The notes: generated by a model from the sequence alone, not told the origin. Counted from the first letter of the stretch, positions 28,653 through 37,850 are shown. The stretch: DNA of 64,000 nucleotides from Ramlibacter montanisoli (GCF_013087525.1 NZ_JABFCS010000001.1:2542001-2606000), one strand, 5' to 3'. Made by a program: numbers and translations.

Positions 28653-29915
28653 ATGGACCCCTCCTCCTCCCTCACCCTCGCCTTTGCCGTTTTCCTCGTG
28701 GCAAGCCTGGTGGTGAAGTTCTGGCTGGCCAGCCGCCAGGTGCGCTATGTCGCCACCCACCGCGATGCGGTCCCGGCGCCCTTCAACGGCATCGTGTCGC
28801 TGCCGGCCCACCAGAAGGCGGCCGACTACACCATCGCGAAGGGCCGCCTGGGCATCCTCGAAACCGCGGTGGCCGCCGCCGTCCTGCTCGCGTGGACGCT
28901 GCTGGGCGGACTCGACGCCTTGAACCAGGCGCTGGTGCAGCGGCTGGGCACCGGCATGTGGCAGCAGCTCGCGCTGCTGGCCAGCGTCTCGGTGATCGGC
29001 GGCGTGATCGACCTGCCCTTCAGCCTGTACCAGACCTTCGTGATCGAGCAGCGCTTCGGCTTCAACAAGATGACCTGGAAGCTGTGGCTGAGCGACTTCG
29101 TCAAGTCGGCACTGCTCGGCGTCGCGCTGGGCCTGCCGCTCGCCTGGGTGATCCTGTGGCTGATGAACGCCGCCGGCGAGCAGTGGTGGATCTGGGCCTG
29201 GGGCGTGACCTCGCTGTTCCTGCTGTTCGTGCAGTTCATCTTCCCGATCTTCATCGCGCCGCTGTTCAACAAGTTCGAGCCGCTGCAGGACGAGGTGCTG
29301 AAGGACCGCATCTCCCGCCTGATGCAGCGCTGCGGCTTCGTCGCCAAGGGCTTCTTCGTCATGGACGGCAGCAAGCGCAGCGCCCATGCCAACGCCTACT
29401 TCACCGGCTTCGGCGCCAGCAAGCGCGTGGTCTTCTACGACACGCTGATCGCGCGGCTGTCGCCCGACGAGGTCGACGCGGTGCTGGCGCACGAGCTCGG
29501 CCACTTCCGCCTCAAGCACATCATGAAGCGGATCATCGCCACCTATGTCCTGAGCTTCGTCGCCTTCGCGGTCCTGGGCTGGCTGTCCAGCCGCGTCTGG
29601 TTCTACACCGGCCTGGGCGTGCGTCCCAACCTGGAAGGGCCCAACGACGCGCTGGCGCTGCTGCTGTTCATGCTGGCCGTGCCGGTGTTCAGCTTCTTCA
29701 TCTCGCCGCTGATGGCGCAGTTCTCGCGCAAGCACGAATTCGAGGCCGATGCCTTCGCCGCCACCCAGACCAGCGGCCAGCACCTGGGCAGCGCGCTGCT
29801 GAAGCTGTACGAGGACAACGCCTCCACGCTCACGCCCGACCCGGTGTTCGTCAAGTTCTACTACTCGCACCCGCCGGCGTCCGAGCGCCTTGCGCGCCTG
29901 CAGGCAGCCACATGA
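28653..29915 (+). CDS. M48 family CAAX prenyl protease-like metallopeptidase (Ste24 type)
   Basis: 420 residues with the M48 N-terminal membrane domain (LASLVVKFWLA, LETAVAAAVLLAWTLL, IGGVIDLPFSLYQTFVIEQR, FGFNKMTWKLWLSDFVK) and the catalytic part AVLAHELGHFRLKHI, the HExxH zinc site, then EFEADAFA as the third ligand. Membrane-bound protease of the inner membrane with Ste24-like fold; in bacteria a role in membrane protein quality is presumed. Its stop TGA overlaps the next ATG. Confidence 0.9.
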   Translation: MDPSSSLTLAFAVFLVASLVVKFWLASRQVRYVATHRDAVPAPFNGIVSLPAHQKAADYTIAKGRLGILETAVAAAVLLAWTLLGGLDALNQALVQRLGTGMWQQLALLASVSVIGGVIDLPFSLYQTFVIEQRFGFNKMTWKLWLSDFVKSALLGVALGLPLAWVILWLMNAAGEQWWIWAWGVTSLFLLFVQFIFPIFIAPLFNKFEPLQDEVLKDRISRLMQRCGFVAKGFFVMDGSKRSAHANAYFTGFGASKRVVFYDTLIARLSPDEVDAVLAHELGHFRLKHIMKRIIATYVLSFVAFAVLGWLSSRVWFYTGLGVRPNLEGPNDALALLLFMLAVPVFSFFISPLMAQFSRKHEFEADAFAATQTSGQHLGSALLKLYEDNASTLTPDPVFVKFYYSHPPASERLARLQAAT

Positions 29916-30247
29916 CGCCCACGCTGAAGAAGCGCGACTGGTCGCAGCTGCAGCGCCGGGCGCTCACGCCCACCGAGATCGTCAAGCGGCTGGCCGACCT
30001 GCCCGGATGGAAGCTCAGTGGCGACGGCGCCGAGGTAGCGATCGAGAAGACCTTCCGCTTCGCGGACTACCACGAGACCATCGCCTTTGTGAACGCGCTG
30101 GCCTTCGTGGCCCACGCGCTCGACCACCACCCCGACCTGTCGGTGCACTACCAGCATTGCGTCGTGCGCTTCCGCACGCACGCGGTGCAGGGCATCTCCG
30201 AAACCGACTTCGAATGCGCGGCGCGGGCCGACGCCCTGCTCGCATGA
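29912..30247 (+). CDS. phhB: Pterin-4a-carbinolamine dehydratase
   Basis: 111 residues: LADLPGWKLSGDG, FRFADYHETIAFVNALAFVA, then HALDHHPDLSVHYQHCVVRF, which holds the conserved His-His-Pro active-site group. This enzyme dehydrates 4a-hydroxytetrahydrobiopterin in phenylalanine hydroxylase recycling. No phhA is in view, and these PCD genes often occur alone in this family. Its ATG overlaps the M48 stop (ATGA), and rsgA starts 13 bases after. Confidence 0.9.
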   Translation: MTPTLKKRDWSQLQRRALTPTEIVKRLADLPGWKLSGDGAEVAIEKTFRFADYHETIAFVNALAFVAHALDHHPDLSVHYQHCVVRFRTHAVQGISETDFECAARADALLA

Positions 30248-30259
30248 GGATCCCCACGC

Positions 30260-31186
30260 TTGGCTGATACGGAAAGCACGAAACCTGGCCTGGTGGTGGC
30301 CGCGCATGGCCGCCATTGCCTGGTGGAGTCGCCCGACGGCAGCCGCACCCGCTGCCATGCCAAGGGCAAGAAGAACGAGACGGTGGTGGGCGACCGCGTG
30401 CTGTGGCGCGCCAGCGGCGACGAAGGCGTGATCGCCGGCGTGCAGGAGCGGCGCAACCTGTTCTACCGGCAGGACGAGATCCGCACCAAGTCCTTCGCCG
30501 CCAACCTGGACCGCGTGCTGGTGCTGATCGCCGCGGAGCCCGAGTTCTCCGAGATGCAACTGGCCCGCGCGCTGATCGCAGCGGAGGCCGAGGGCATCGA
30601 GCCCCTGATCGCGCTGAACAAGAGCGACCTGGTGGAGCCCTTCGAGCGCGCCTGGGCCCGCCTGCTGCCCTACCAGCACATGGGCTACGGCGTGCTGCCG
30701 CTGTCGCTGCGCCTGTCCAAGGACGTGGACCGCGAGCACCTGCTGCAGCACCTGCGCGGCAAGACCACGCTGGTGCTGGGCCCCTCGGGCGCCGGCAAGA
30801 GCACCTTGATCAACCTGCTGGTGCCCCAGGCGCAGGCGCTGACCGGCGAGATCTCGCAGGCACTGAACTCCGGCAAGCACACGACCACCGCGACCACCTG
30901 GTACTGGGTGGATGCCGAACGGACCACCGGCCTGATCGATTCGCCCGGCTTCCAGGAGTTCGGGCTGCACCACGTCGACCGCATGCAGCTCGCCGCGCTG
31001 ATGCCCGACTTCAAGCCGCACGTGGCCGACTGCAAGTTCTACAACTGCACGCACCTGCACGAACCGGGCTGCGGCGTGATGGCGAACGTGACCGACCTGC
31101 CGGGCGCGCCGGCCGGGAAGATCGAGCCCAGCCGTTACCGGATCTACCGCACGCTGTTCGAAGAACTCTCGCAGACCCGTTATTGA
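30260..31186 (+). CDS. rsgA: Ribosome small-subunit biogenesis GTPase RsgA
   Basis: 308 residues from a TTG start. An OB-fold leads (residues 10-70), then the circularly permuted GTPase: G4 NKSD near 120-123, G1 GPSGAGKST near 174-182, G2/G3 region with TTATTWYW and DSPG. The C-terminal zinc domain carries CKFYNCTHLHEPGC. RsgA helps late assembly of the 30S subunit and is a ribosome-stimulated GTPase. It is part of the phhB-rsgA run of this strand. Confidence 0.95.
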   Translation: MADTESTKPGLVVAAHGRHCLVESPDGSRTRCHAKGKKNETVVGDRVLWRASGDEGVIAGVQERRNLFYRQDEIRTKSFAANLDRVLVLIAAEPEFSEMQLARALIAAEAEGIEPLIALNKSDLVEPFERAWARLLPYQHMGYGVLPLSLRLSKDVDREHLLQHLRGKTTLVLGPSGAGKSTLINLLVPQAQALTGEISQALNSGKHTTTATTWYWVDAERTTGLIDSPGFQEFGLHHVDRMQLAALMPDFKPHVADCKFYNCTHLHEPGCGVMANVTDLPGAPAGKIEPSRYRIYRTLFEELSQTRY

Positions 31187-31241
31187 GGACTTGCACCTTT
31201 TCCCGCCGACCTCATCTAAGGGGAGGAGGTGCCGATCACTC

Positions 31242-31694
31242 ATGAGCCAGCTGCACGTCGTCTGCCCGCATTGCCACACGACCAACCGCATCCAGTCCGC
31301 GGACCTTGCCAAGGCACCCGACTGCGGCAGTTGCCACCAGGCACTCTTCACCGGCCAGCCGGTGAACCTCAGCGCCACCGAATTCGAACGCCACATCACC
31401 CGCAGCCAGCTGCCGGTGCTGGTGGACTTCTGGGCCCCGTGGTGCGGGCCGTGCCGCATGATGGCGCCGGCCTTCGAACAGGCGGCGCAGCAGCTGGAGC
31501 CGCGCGTGCAACTGGTCAAGGTGAACACCGATGAAGCGCAGGGACTGGGCGCGCAGCTGAACATCCGCAGCATCCCGACCATCGCCTTGTTCGTGGGCGG
31601 CCGGGAGGTGGCGCGGCAGGCCGGCGCGATGGGCGCCGCGGACATCGTGCGCTGGGCGCAGTCGCAGCTCAGTCGGGCGGCGACCACCGCCTGA
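31242..31694 (+). CDS. trxC: Thioredoxin 2 (TrxC)
   Basis: 150 residues with the TrxC zinc finger at the N-terminus, C8-x2-C11 and C28-x2-C31, then the thioredoxin domain with WCGPC (C68, C71) and cis-Pro SIPTI. Cytoplasmic disulfide reductase, zinc-controlled in E. coli. A strong ribosome site AGGGGAGGAGGT precedes ATG. Its stop is seven bases from the stop of the CobD-like gene. Confidence 0.95.
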   Translation: MSQLHVVCPHCHTTNRIQSADLAKAPDCGSCHQALFTGQPVNLSATEFERHITRSQLPVLVDFWAPWCGPCRMMAPAFEQAAQQLEPRVQLVKVNTDEAQGLGAQLNIRSIPTIALFVGGREVARQAGAMGAADIVRWAQSQLSRAATTA

Positions 31695-31700
31695 AGCGGG

Positions 31701-32700
31701 TCACCCGAGCAGCCGCGCCAGCGTCAGCAGCGCCAGCAGCACCATCCACAGCACCACCGAGCGCCATACCAGGCCGACGATGCTGCGCAGGTGCGCGGTC
31801 TCGGCCTCCCGGCCGGGCGTGCTCGCCGTATCGGTGGCGGGCTCCGAGCCCAGGCCGGCGGCCTGGAAGCTGCCGGGCGAGGTCGGCGCGAACACCGGCT
31901 TGAGCGCTTCGCCGCCCAGCCGCACGTTCACCGCACCGGAGGTCGCGGCCAGGATCACGCCGTCGTTGTCGTTGGGGAAGCGCTCCGCGTAGTTGCGCCA
32001 GCAATCGATCGCTTCCTCGAAGCTGCCGACCACGGCGAAGGCGACGGCCGTGAAGCGCGCCGGCAGCCAGTCCACCGCGGTCCATGCCCTGGCGGCCGCC
32101 GAGCGCAGCGCCTCGCTGGCGGGCTGCACCTGCATGTGGTTGCGGTGGCGCCAGTAGCGGCCCACGAATTCGGCCATGCGATACAGCACCGCGCCGGCCG
32201 GCCCGAGCCCGAAGGCGGCGAGGATGGAGAACCAGGCCAGCACCCCGAACACGTGGCGGTGCGCGGCCAGCACCGAATACTCGATCACGTGCCGCACGAT
32301 CTCGCTGCGCGGCAGCTCGCTCGCGTCCACGCGCTGCCACTGGGCGAGCAGCTGGCGCGCCTTGGCCTCGTCGCCGGCTTCCAGCGCGTCGCGGATGTCG
32401 GTGAAGTGGTGGCTGAACTGGCGGAAGCCCAGCGTGATGTAAAGCACGATCACGCTCCACACCATGGCCGCCGGCCAGCCCGACGAAATAGGCCAGCAGC
32501 CAGTGCACGCCGAGCGCCAGCAGCGAGGGAGCGACCACCGCCAGCACCCAGGAGATCCAGCCGTGCTGCGGCTTGCCGGCGTCGAAATTGCTGCTCACCC
32601 AGCGTGCCCACACGCGCAGCCCCGAGTGGATCGGGTTGTGCGGTCCCAGTGGACGCACCTGTTCGATCAACAGGGCGAACAGGATCGCGAAGAAGGACAT
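31701..32700 (-). CDS. CobD/CbiB-like membrane protein (frameshifted)
   Basis: About 330 residues of CobD/CbiB-like shape: MSFFAILFALLIEQVRPLGP, WISWVLAVVAPSLLALGVHW, then after a frame change near 32475-32485 (one surplus G in a GGG) FVGWPAAM and MVWSVIVLYITLGFRQFSHH, and later WTAVDWLPARFTAVAFAVVG. The family ligates aminopropanol in B12 synthesis; the betaproteobacterial version next to Nudix/rplS genes is often annotated only as CobD/CbiB family, and no other cob gene is here, so the B12 role is not certain. Located after rplS and the Nudix gene on this strand. Confidence 0.75.
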
Positions 32701-32733
32701 GGAGGAATGATAGCCGCGCCCCCGCGCGCCGAC

Positions 32734-33450
32734 TCAGGCCGCGAGGAAACGGTAGAAATTGCGCAACATCGCCGCCGTCGCGCCCCAGATGAAGCGCTCC
32801 TGCCCGTCCTGCACGTAGGGCATGGAGAACCACTCGCGCCGGGTGCCGCTGAACTCGATGGCGTGGCGGCGGTGGTGGGCGGGGTTCATCAGGAAGTCCA
32901 GCGGGACCTCGAAGGCATCCGCCACTTCGTGCGCGTTCAGCGCCAGCCGGTAGTCCGGCCGCACCAGCGCGATCACCGGCGTGATGATGAACATGGTGCC
33001 GGTCTTGTAGGTCGGCATGTCGCCGATCACTTCCGCCAGCGTGCGCTCCAGGCCGATTTCCTCGTGCGCCTCGCGCAGCGCCGTGTCGGCGGCGTCGCGG
33101 TCGGTGTCGTCGCACTTGCCGCCCGGGAATGCGACCTGGCCGGAATGGGTGCTCAGGTGCGCGGTGCGCTGCGTGAGCAGCACGGTCGGGCGCTCGCGCA
33201 TCACGATGGGCACCAGCACCGCCGCCTGCGAGGTCTGGCGGTTGGTGAAGCGCGGCTCCGACCAGATCTCCGGCTCCCAGGCCGGCGGCTGCGCGAAGCG
33301 GCTGCGCAGCGCGTGCGGCGCCAGCTGCGACGGGTCCACGGCCGGCAGGTGCGCGTCGATGCCGATCACCGGCACTTCGCGCGGGTCGAAGTTCGGCAGC
33401 TTGGACAGCGGCGTGTCGGGCGGGATGGCGGCGGAGGGGTCGATCGGCAT
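32734..33450 (-). CDS. CoA pyrophosphatase-type Nudix hydrolase (NudL-like)
   Basis: About 238 residues. The Nudix box reads GGKCDDTDRDAADTALREAH then EEIGL; ending PYVQDGQERFIWGATAAMLR fits NudL/CoAse enzymes, which also have the preceding AAVLVPI and LLTQRTAHLSTHSGQVAFPG signature. Hydrolyses CoA or its oxidised forms to phosphopantetheine and 3',5'-ADP by family. ATG at 33450 chosen, as the residues before it belong to the terminator region. Confidence 0.9.
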   Translation of the reverse strand: MPIDPSAAIPPDTPLSKLPNFDPREVPVIGIDAHLPAVDPSQLAPHALRSRFAQPPAWEPEIWSEPRFTNRQTSQAAVLVPIVMRERPTVLLTQRTAHLSTHSGQVAFPGGKCDDTDRDAADTALREAHEEIGLERTLAEVIGDMPTYKTGTMFIITPVIALVRPDYRLALNAHEVADAFEVPLDFLMNPAHHRRHAIEFSGTRREWFSMPYVQDGQERFIWGATAAMLRNFYRFLAA

Positions 33451-33464
33451 GGCGGTGCTGGAAC

Positions 33465-33504
33465 GAAAAACCGCCGCGAGCACGAGGCCGGCGGCGGCTT
33501 TTTC
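33465..33504 (-). terminator. Rho-independent terminator after rplS
   Basis: On the minus strand AAAAAGCCGCCGC, loop, then GCGGCGG and TTTTT. GC stem with a T run, 19 bases past the rplS stop codon. Confidence 0.75.
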
Positions 33505-33522
33505 GCGAGCTCGCTGGGCAGC

Positions 33523-33906
33523 TTACTCGGCGGCGACAGCGGCCTTCTCGCGGTGGGCCAGCTTTTCCTTGATGCGGGCAGACTTGCCGGAACGCTCGCG
33601 CAGGTAGTACAGCTTGGCGCGGCGCACGTCGCCGCGGCGCTTGACTTCGATGCCGGCGATCAGCGGGCTGTAGGTCTGGAAGGTCCGCTCGACGCCTTCG
33701 CCGCTGGAGATCTTGCGCACGGTGAACGCGCTGTTCAGGCCGCGGTTGCGCTTGGCGATCACCACGCCTTCGTAGGCCTGCGCGCGCTTGCGGCTGCCTT
33801 CGACGACGTTCACGGAAACGATCACGGTGTCGCCGGGGGCGAAATCGGGGATCTTCTTGCCCAGGCGGGCGATTTCCTCTTGTTCGAGGGTCTGGATCAG
33901 GTTCAT
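33523..33906 (-). CDS. rplS: Ribosomal protein bL19
   Basis: 127 residues starting [20 protein letters not shown] with the bL19 body ([70 protein letters not shown]). Last gene of the rpsP-rimM-trmD-rplS group and it lies 110 bases after trmD, with a TATAAT box in that gap. The C-terminal Ala-rich tail is usual in betaproteobacteria. Confidence 0.97.
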   Translation of the reverse strand: MNLIQTLEQEEIARLGKKIPDFAPGDTVIVSVNVVEGSRKRAQAYEGVVIAKRNRGLNSAFTVRKISSGEGVERTFQTYSPLIAGIEVKRRGDVRRAKLYYLRERSGKSARIKEKLAHREKAAVAAE

Positions 33907-34015
33907 GGCTACCTCTGGGATCTTGCCCGCGCTGCGCTAAAGGTCCTGGCTTCGCACTGTGCCAACTGGGTTGGCGGCGGCTTGGACGGCCGGGTAGAGG
34001 ATCGGAAAGCCCGGG

Positions 34016-34021
34016 ATTATA
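34016..34021 (-). promoter_or_regulatory. Candidate -10 box upstream of rplS
   Basis: TATAAT on the minus strand at the very end of trmD, about 110 bases before the rplS start. A -35 match is weak. Ribosomal genes often have an internal promoter here, so the site is plausible. Confidence 0.4.
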
Positions 34022-34759
34022 GCCCGGAGAGGAAATCCTCGTCCGCCCGGGTCAGGCGGCCGGCCCGGCGGGCGGCGGCGATCAGGTCCGGGCGGTGCTG
34101 CGCCGTGATCGCCAGCCGCTGCTGGCGGCGCCAGTCGGCGATCCGCGCGTGGTGGCCGGACATCAGCGCCTCGGGCACCTTCAGGCCGTTCCACTCCTCG
34201 GGCCGGGTGTAATGCGGGCAATCGAGCAGGCCGTCGAGGGCGGGGTTGAAGCTGTCTTCCTGGTGGCTGCCGGCGTCGTTCAGCACGCCCGGCTGCAGCC
34301 GCGCCACCGCGTCCAGCAGCGCCATCGCGGCGACCTCGCCGCCGGAGAGGACGAAGTCGCCCAGGCTCGCTGCAGGTCCACGTGCGTCTCGATGAAGCGC
34401 TGGTCGATGCCCTCGTAGCGGCCGCAGACCAGGATCGCCCCGGCGCTGGCCGACCAGCGCTCCACGCCGGCGTGGTCCAGGCGCTCGCCGATCGGGGAGA
34501 ACAGGACCACGGGCGCGCTGTCGGCGCGGTCGGCCTTCACCGCCGCCAGGCAGCGCGCCAGCGGCTCGGCCATCATCACCATGCCGGGGCCGCCGCCGAA
34601 GGGACGGTCGTCCACCCGGCGGTAGTTGCCCTCGGCGAAATCGCGCAGGTTCCACAGGCGCACGTCTACCTGTTTGGTCTCGTAGGCGCGGCGGGTCACG
34701 CCGGCGGCCAGGAAGGGAGGGAACAGCTCGGGGAACAGCGTGAGGACGTCGAAACGCAT
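34017..34759 (-). CDS. trmD: tRNA (guanine-N1-)-methyltransferase TrmD (frameshifted)
   Basis: About 247 residues with the trefoil-knot SAM enzyme motifs: [51 protein letters not shown], then after a missing base near 34366-34372 (CAGCGAGCC), [20 protein letters not shown] and [13 protein letters not shown]. Methylates G37 of tRNAs; essential in bacteria, so the break is surely an error in the sequence. It follows the acyltransferase gene by 13 bases; normally rimM would precede directly. Confidence 0.95.
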
Positions 34760-34772
34760 GGGAGACGGAAAT

Positions 34773-35801
34773 CTAGCCGGCTGCCTGCATGGGGGCTCGC
34801 AGCCCTCGCCTGCGAGAGGCCCAGGCTTCCAGGGTGTAGTGCGACAGGGCCGCGAGCGCCACGCTGAGCGAAAGGCCGATGATCATCACCTCGCCCCAGG
34901 TGTGGCGCACCCGCAGGTACAGGAAGACGGGGAAGTGCCAAAGGTAGATGCCGTAGGACATCTTGCCCAGCCACACCAGCACCGGCCGCGACAACATCAA
35001 CGACAACTGGGAGGAAGGTCGCTGCACGGCGAGCACCACTGCGGCGGCTGCCAGTTCCACCAGGGAGAAGCCCCACATCTGCATCCACAGGTCGCGCCAC
35101 ATGTACTGCAGGCAGACAATGGCGGCCACCGGCAGCCACAGCAGCCACGGCAGCGCCTGCTGCAGGCCGTCGCGCCAGGCGGGATCGCGCAGGGCGACGG
35201 CGAGCCAGGAGCCCAGGAGCAGCCCCGACAGGTGCGTGTCGGTACGGTAGTAGACCTGCTCCCAGCTCTGGCCCTTGATGGTGCATACCCAGCGCAGCAT
35301 CGACGCCAGCAGGTAAGCGACGGCCAGCACGGGCACGAGGGAGCCGCCTTTCCACCGCCGGTAGGCGAAGACGAGCACCAGCGGCCACAACAGGTAGAAG
35401 TGCATCTCCACCGACAAGGACCATGTGTGGCTCAGCTGCCGGGGCACACCCCAGAACGCGGCGCTGTAATCGGAGACATAGAGCGCCGCAAGCAGCGCCT
35501 GGAGACCGTGGTTCGCGACCTCCGGCCAGGCCAGCGGCGCAAGGAGGAGATACACGGCCAGCATCGCCAGCAGCGGCGGAGTGAGGCGCCAGAAACGACG
35601 GCGCCAGAAGCTGGCCAGCGCCACGCGGCCCGTCGCATCGAGTTCGGCCAGCAGCAGCGAGGTGATGAGGAAGCCGCTGAGGACGAAGAAGATGTCCACC
35701 CCGATGTAGCCGCCGAGTGCCATCGGCGCCCGCGTATGGAACATGGCCACCAGCAAGATGGCGAAGGCGCGCATTCCGTCCAGCGCCGGGTTGTATGTCA
35801 T
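34773..35801 (-). CDS. Acyltransferase 3 family (OafA-type) membrane O-acyltransferase
   Basis: 342 residues, about ten membrane helices, with NPALDGMRAFAILLVAMFH (conserved Arg and His), GVDIFFVLSGFLI, RRFWRLTPPLLAM, and WSLSVEMHFYLLWPLVLV with the catalytic His/Glu region, plus GKMSYGIYLWHFPVF. The family adds acetyl or other acyl groups to surface polysaccharides. The gene stands between rimM and trmD in an otherwise conserved ribosomal/tRNA operon, has no frame breaks, and looks lower in GC and richer in Trp than its neighbours. Likely acquired; the target sugar cannot be told. Confidence 0.9.
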   Translation of the reverse strand: MTYNPALDGMRAFAILLVAMFHTRAPMALGGYIGVDIFFVLSGFLITSLLLAELDATGRVALASFWRRRFWRLTPPLLAMLAVYLLLAPLAWPEVANHGLQALLAALYVSDYSAAFWGVPRQLSHTWSLSVEMHFYLLWPLVLVFAYRRWKGGSLVPVLAVAYLLASMLRWVCTIKGQSWEQVYYRTDTHLSGLLLGSWLAVALRDPAWRDGLQQALPWLLWLPVAAIVCLQYMWRDLWMQMWGFSLVELAAAAVVLAVQRPSSQLSLMLSRPVLVWLGKMSYGIYLWHFPVFLYLRVRHTWGEVMIIGLSLSVALAALSHYTLEAWASRRRGLRAPMQAAG

Positions 35802-35858
35802 GGCCGGATGCTGCCCAACTTGCGCTGCCTTGTCGAGGTTGGGCCAGGCGGAGTGTCG

Positions 35859-36453
35859 CTAATAGTCCGCCTGCCAGTCCACCGTGATCAGGCGCCCGGG
35901 CAGGTCCACGCGGTCGACGTAGGCGCCGACGAAGGGAACCATGCGCTCCAGCGCCTTGCCGTCCTCTTCGTACTCCAGCACCAGCACGGTCTGCGGGCCG
36001 GTCGCCAGCAACTCCTTGACCTTCCCCAGCTTCACGCCTTCGCGGTTGACGACCTCCAGGCCCAGCAGGTCGACCCAGTAGTACTCGTCTTCCGAGGCGG
36101 TGGGAAAGGAGGAACGCGGGATGAAGATGCGGCAGCCCCGCAGCGCTTCCGCGCCGCTGCGGTCTTCCACGCCGTCGACGCGGGCGACGACGGAATCGGA
36201 ATGCTCTTTCGCTTCGCGCACGCGCAGCAGCACCGTGCCGGCAAAGGCTTGCGGGCCTTTTTCCGACGCCTGCAGGTACCAGCGCTTGGAAGAAAACAGC
36301 GCCTGCGGATCGGCGCTGTGGGGAGGACCTTCAGCCAGCCCTTGACCCCCATGCATCGAGGATGCGCCCGACTTCGATGGCATCGGCGGGAAGTTCCGCC
36401 GGTTCGATGTCCGCTGGCAGCGGTGTCGCTGCCGGACGGCCGGGCGCGGCCAC
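35859..36453 (-). CDS. rimM: Ribosome maturation factor RimM (frameshifted twice)
   Basis: GTG start at 36453, seven bases after the rpsP stop. Reads AAPGRPAATPLPADIEPAEL, EVGRILDAWG; then a G is missing from the run at 36346-36350 (giving GVKGWLKVLP) and another at 36320-36323 (giving HSADPQALFSSKRWYL). The rest includes the PRC barrel with SSFPTASEDEYYWVDLLGLE, VKELLATGPQTVLVLE and MVPFVGAYVDRVDLPG. Binds ribosomal protein uS19 in 30S maturation. Second gene of the ribosomal group. Confidence 0.9.
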
Positions 36454-36459
36454 GGGAGC

Positions 36460-36726
36460 TTAGGCGGCGGCTTGGGCCGGGGCCTGGGCGGCGGAGTCCT
36501 TCAGCAGGCGCTCCACCGTCGGGGACGCCTGCGCGCCCACGCCACGCCAGTAGGTCAGGCGGTCCTGCGCGACGCGCAGCTTTTCCTCGCCGTCCTTGGC
36601 GACCGGGTTGTAGAAGCCCAGGCGCTCGATGAAGCGGCCGTCGCGTCGCACGCGCTTGTCCGCGACGACGATGTTGTAGAACGGACGGTGCTTGGCACCG
36701 CCACGGGAGAGTCGAATGACGACCAT
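36460..36726 (-). CDS. rpsP: Ribosomal protein bS16
   Basis: 88 residues: [40 protein letters not shown] and [20 protein letters not shown] are all bS16 signatures. First gene of the operon rpsP-rimM-(acyltransferase)-trmD-rplS, behind a TTATAATC box on its strand at 36850 and a leader of about 110 bases. Confidence 0.97.
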   Translation of the reverse strand: MVVIRLSRGGAKHRPFYNIVVADKRVRRDGRFIERLGFYNPVAKDGEEKLRVAQDRLTYWRGVGAQASPTVERLLKDSAAQAPAQAAA

Positions 36727-36849
36727 GATTTATCCTTCGGGTGGATCAGCTGGTCCCCACGGGGGCTGCAGCAAGATTCTCGAGATTGTTCTTCCGGCGT
36801 TGAGACACGCGACTGGCCACCCGGCCAGCGACACGCCGAAAAGCCCGCG

Positions 36850-36855
36850 ATTATA
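36850..36855 (-). promoter_or_regulatory. Candidate -10 box of the rpsP operon
   Basis: TATAAT on the minus strand in TTATAATCGCGGGC, 16 bases before the start of the divergent GNAT gene and about 125 bases before rpsP. The -35 region is not a clear consensus. Similar ATAATCGCGGG boxes lie before the helicase (27957) and rplS. Confidence 0.5.
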
Positions 36856-36870
36856 ACTTCTTCTGCCTTT

Positions 36871-37404
36871 ATGCTCTCCCTGCGCTCGAGCACCGACGCC
36901 GACATCCCGGCGATCACCGCGATCTATGCCCACCACGTGACCCACGGCACGGGCACCTTCGAGACCACTCCCCTCGGAATCCGACATGGCGGCGCGGCGC
37001 GCCGACGTGCTGGCCAAGGGCCTGCCCTACCTGGTGGCGGAGAGCTGGACGGCCGGGTGCTGGGCTTCGCCTACTGCCAGTGGTTCAAGCCCCGGCCCGC
37101 CTACCGTTTTTCCGCCGAGGACTCGATCTACCTGGACCCCGATGCCGCCGGCCAGCGCATCGGCAACAAGCTCTTGTCCGAGCTGGCCCGGCAGGCCGAG
37201 GCGGCCGGCGTGCGCAAGCTGATCGCCGTCATCGGCGACTCGAGCAACGCGCGTTCGATCGGCGTGCACCGCGCCGTGGGCTTCCGGCACGTCGGCACCA
37301 TCGAGTCTTCCGGATGGAAGTTCGGACGCTGGCTGGACATCGTGCTGATGGACAAGTTCCTGGGCGAAGGCAACCGCACGCCCCCGGAGCGGCTGCCCGA
37401 ATGA
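36871..37404 (+). CDS. GNAT acetyltransferase, phosphinothricin-type (two compensating frameshifts)
   Basis: About 178 residues. MLSLRSSTDADIPAITAIYA, VTHGTGTFE, then SDMAARRADVLAKGLPYLVA in another frame, then DGRVLGFAYCQWFKPRPAYR, EDSIYLDPDAAGQRIGNKLL and GFRHVGTIESSGWKFGRWLD. These match Pat/Bar N-acetyltransferases. The frame leaves at about 36970 and returns near 37040-37045, so the straight frame gives an aberrant middle of 25 residues. Role could be acetylation of methionine sulfone or phosphinothricin-like amines. Starts 16 bases from the divergent rpsP promoter. Confidence 0.85.
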   Translation: MLSLRSSTDADIPAITAIYAHHVTHGTGTFETTPLGIRHGGAARRRAGQGPALPGGGELDGRVLGFAYCQWFKPRPAYRFSAEDSIYLDPDAAGQRIGNKLLSELARQAEAAGVRKLIAVIGDSSNARSIGVHRAVGFRHVGTIESSGWKFGRWLDIVLMDKFLGEGNRTPPERLPE

Positions 37405-37847
37405 AAAGCAAGACCCTCGCCGCCTGGCTGGCCTTCCTCGGCGGGCCGCTGGGCCTGCACCGCTTCTACCTGCGCGGCATCGGCGACGTCGTGGGCTGGC
37501 TGCTGCCCATCCCCACCGCGCTGGGCCTGTACGGGATCGAGCGGGTGCAGCAGTACGGGCAGGACGACACCCTGAGCTGGCTGCTGGTGCCGCTGCTGGG
37601 CATGACGGTCGCGGCCTGCTGCCTCACGGCCATCGTCTACGGCCTCACCACGCGCGAGAAGTGGAACGCCCGCTTCAATCCCGGCGGGCCCGAGGACGCG
37701 GAAGCCGGCGGCACCCGCTGGGCCACGATCTTCGCGATCGTGCTGTCGCTGATGATCGGCGCCGGCGTGCTGATGGCCAGCATCGCCTTCAGCTTCCAGC
37801 GCTACTTCGAGTACCAGGTCGAGGAAGGCCGGCGGATCTCGCAGTGA
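37401..37847 (+). CDS. TM2-domain membrane protein
   Basis: 148 residues: KTLAAWLAFLGGPLGLHRFY then LRGIGDVVGWLLPIPTALGL is the TM2 domain (LGGxxGxHRFYxG, two helices). The middle has a third helix (LLVPLLGMTVAACCLTAIVY), then a soluble loop and a fourth helix (IFAIVLSLMIGAGVLMASIA). Its ATG overlaps the GNAT stop (ATGA). Function unknown. Convergent with the phosphate transporter, three bases between the stop codons. Confidence 0.8.
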   Translation: MKSKTLAAWLAFLGGPLGLHRFYLRGIGDVVGWLLPIPTALGLYGIERVQQYGQDDTLSWLLVPLLGMTVAACCLTAIVYGLTTREKWNARFNPGGPEDAEAGGTRWATIFAIVLSLMIGAGVLMASIAFSFQRYFEYQVEEGRRISQ

Positions 37848-37850
37848 CGC

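Noticed and set aside
30260..32700. A B12 biosynthesis cluster
   Set aside because: Only the CobD/CbiB-like gene is present; neighbours are rsgA, trxC and Nudix, which is the usual housekeeping order.
34773..35801. The acyltransferase as part of a genomic island
   Set aside because: No integrase, transposase, tRNA target or direct repeats flank it; it is a single-gene insertion in an operon.
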